Position numbers and translations under genes: made by a program. Under the pieces are notes generated by a model that did not search any database, was not told where the DNA came from, and saw nothing but the letters and a program-made list of their open reading frames with translations. A DNA stretch of 64,000 bases, from positions 62,001 to 126,000 of the forward strand of contig JAUCBJ010008928.1 in assembly GCA_032718475.1 (NCBI GenBank), in the 5' to 3' direction. This DNA comes from Nemertoderma westbladi. Lineage: Eukaryota > Xenacoelomorpha > Nemertodermatida > Nemertodermatidae. Shown here in pieces: positions 62,632 to 64,000 of the stretch (within the stretch, counting starts at the first letter, position 1; each line of letters starts with the position of its first letter).

Positions 62632-64000
62632 ATGGGAGATATACCAAAGACAATAACTACTGTGAAGCAAGGAGAAGTCGCATCCTTACAGAGGAAGTAT
62701 TGGGAAGCGCATAGAGCCACAGTTACTACGACCTACGGGATGCAGGAGTTAAAGAAGTTGGTTAAAACGAAGTTTCATGATCACACTAAGCGGTTACGAA
62801 AGGAAACAGTTAAGAATCCGACAGGTAAAAACAGTGGGTTTCTTTTAAGAAACGAGTAAAGGAAACAGGAATCGTGCTTATGGACACGGAAGGAGATGTG
62901 GGGCAGACGAGGTACCTACATATCTCAAACATAGAAGGCGATGTCTATGTTTTCGACGTCATGCAGGATGGACAGGACGACGAGACGAAGGAGATCGATA
63001 GGTTATAGGTTACCCGAGGAGGTACGGCACCTATTGCTCGATAAGACAAACATCTTATATGGTTCAGACATAACAAAGGATATACGTGAAACGATAAGCG
63101 GCTACCAAGGGGCAACGTTGGATTGACAGGTGCTTTGTCTAGCATCTATGGAGTCGCAAGGAATGCTGCAGAGAGCAGGGATGATCGCACATGATCAACG
63201 AACATCAACGGGTAATATTGCAGTGATATTGGGACAACACGATCACAAACCGATCCCATGGAGCAAGTACAAGAAACGATATCCTAACACAACTTTAACA
63301 GAGGAGGACTTTGTTAACAAACGACCAAAACCATGGAACAAATGACGCTGGCAACAGGGAGTGTTGACAGATATAAAGAAGGAATACATTATCCAGGAGG
63401 ATATGACGCTGATGTCATTTCTCTGTCTATTTATGGCATATATTATCGGGGAGCATCCGGATAAATTCAAGAAAGGACAGAAGGATTCTTTGTCGATGAG
63501 GGACGCCGTTATAGTGGCGACGCGACCTTTATGGGGTACGGGAAGTGGGAACGTTATATCCTACGAAGCGAATGAGTTACACTTCGACGAGTTGACGACT
63601 CAGGAGTTGAAGAATCCCACCAACAGGGAAGTGGTATGCCTCAGCTACGTGACGAGGAGCATGGGTACGTCGAGCGTACGATAGGAGATGACGTTAGAGG
63701 ATTTCGAGATCATGGATAGCGATAAGGACAAACTGAGGCAACGGAAATTACCAATTATGACAAAGCAACAACGGTACAGACATAACAAACGACAGGTGAA
63801 AGGAACGGTCGAGAGGCCAGAAGTTGGACGACCACCGGAGGTCAGTCCGTTAAGGGAAATAATGAGGAGGAAGCGGATGTATACGGAATACGAGGTAACG
63901 CGCCAACCGGCGGAGGTTAACCCGAGACGGGTAGCGGTATCGGAATGTTTACGAGGAATCAGATATGAGGCAATGCGGGAATCATCCGAACGGATCCAAA
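62632..64000 (+). pseudogene. Decayed 3'-5' exonuclease-like gene (partial)
   Basis: Coding traces run to the window edge through one or two frameshifts and several stops. First ATG 62632 (MGDIPKTITTVKQGEV). A shifted frame reads VKETGIVLMDTEGD, like exonuclease motif I (D-x-E), and GDVYVFDV. The next frame reads HLLLDKTNILYGSDITKDIR (motif II-like), then stops at TGA 63124-63126, TGA 63343-63345 and TAG 63682-63684. IQEDMTLMSFL near 63395 may be motif III. The basic tail (REIMRRKRMYTEYE) follows. This order resembles DEDD exonucleases of the RNase D/EXD2 type. It may be a retroelement accessory gene or a host pseudogene. Confidence 0.5.

Overview
The window is animal-type eukaryotic DNA, most likely from an invertebrate; I cannot name the species. 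It has no bacterial gene organisation. What it shows is GT-AG splice signals, pol III box motifs, TATA/CCAAT promoters and a dense pile of metazoan transposable elements: BEL/Pao LTR retrotransposons, non-LTR fragments, a Polinton/Maverick, a tRNA-derived SINE, a piggyBac-like element, MITEs and foldback repeats. Homopolymer G/C runs and AGGCCT, ACCGGT and TACTGTA motifs recur throughout. Only one small two-exon gene at 30835-33079 looks like a host gene.

Layout. 1-7345: the 5' part of a BEL/Pao element on the minus strand (BEL-A, gag then protease, cut by the window edge, two in-frame stops), with its leader. 7374-7745: a SINE. 7885-15195: a decayed, internally deleted BEL copy on the minus strand (BEL-B), with LTR and LINE fragments. 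16491-28536: a complete 12 kb BEL element on the plus strand (BEL-C) with 1.1 kb LTRs that are nearly identical and a 5-bp target duplication (CCAGC). It has lost reverse transcriptase and integrase but keeps a 1405-codon gag-protease frame and carries an extra 320-codon gene. It sits inside an older LTR of its own family. 28542-29140: that LTR's other half and a LINE tail. 30835-33079: the cysteine-rich secreted-protein gene, whose intron holds a 38-bp minisatellite with higher-order structure. 35518-40023: tandem repeats, a palindromic MITE, LINE fragments and a 1.1 kb foldback. 40690-42214: a piggyBac-like non-autonomous element bounded by TTAA. 42416-45892: a fourth, decayed BEL copy (BEL-D). 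46116-61751: a complete Polinton with ~540-bp terminal inverted repeats and a perfect 6-bp target duplication (CCCATA). 62632-64000: a decayed gene resembling a 3'-5' exonuclease.

The Polinton is the most interesting unit. Its left arm reads rightward: a promoter with CCAAT boxes, a probable leader intron, an intact protein-primed DNA polymerase B, and 14 bases later a protein that looks like a TATA-binding protein. Its right arm reads leftward: an unknown 569-residue protein, a 141-residue acidic protein and a broken zinc-finger gene. I see no integrase, packaging ATPase or Ulp1-like protease. Between the arms lies an antisense array of tRNA T-arm/B-box-like sequences. One inference is that this element supplies both its own replication and part of its own transcription machinery.

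Other points worth checking are a 20-bp near-palindrome found six times in BEL-A and read in all three frames, a conserved hairpin just after the BEL LTR, and a surplus of consensus splice donors inside the BEL-C gag frame. All family assignments come from motif recognition by eye; no database search or alignment program was run.
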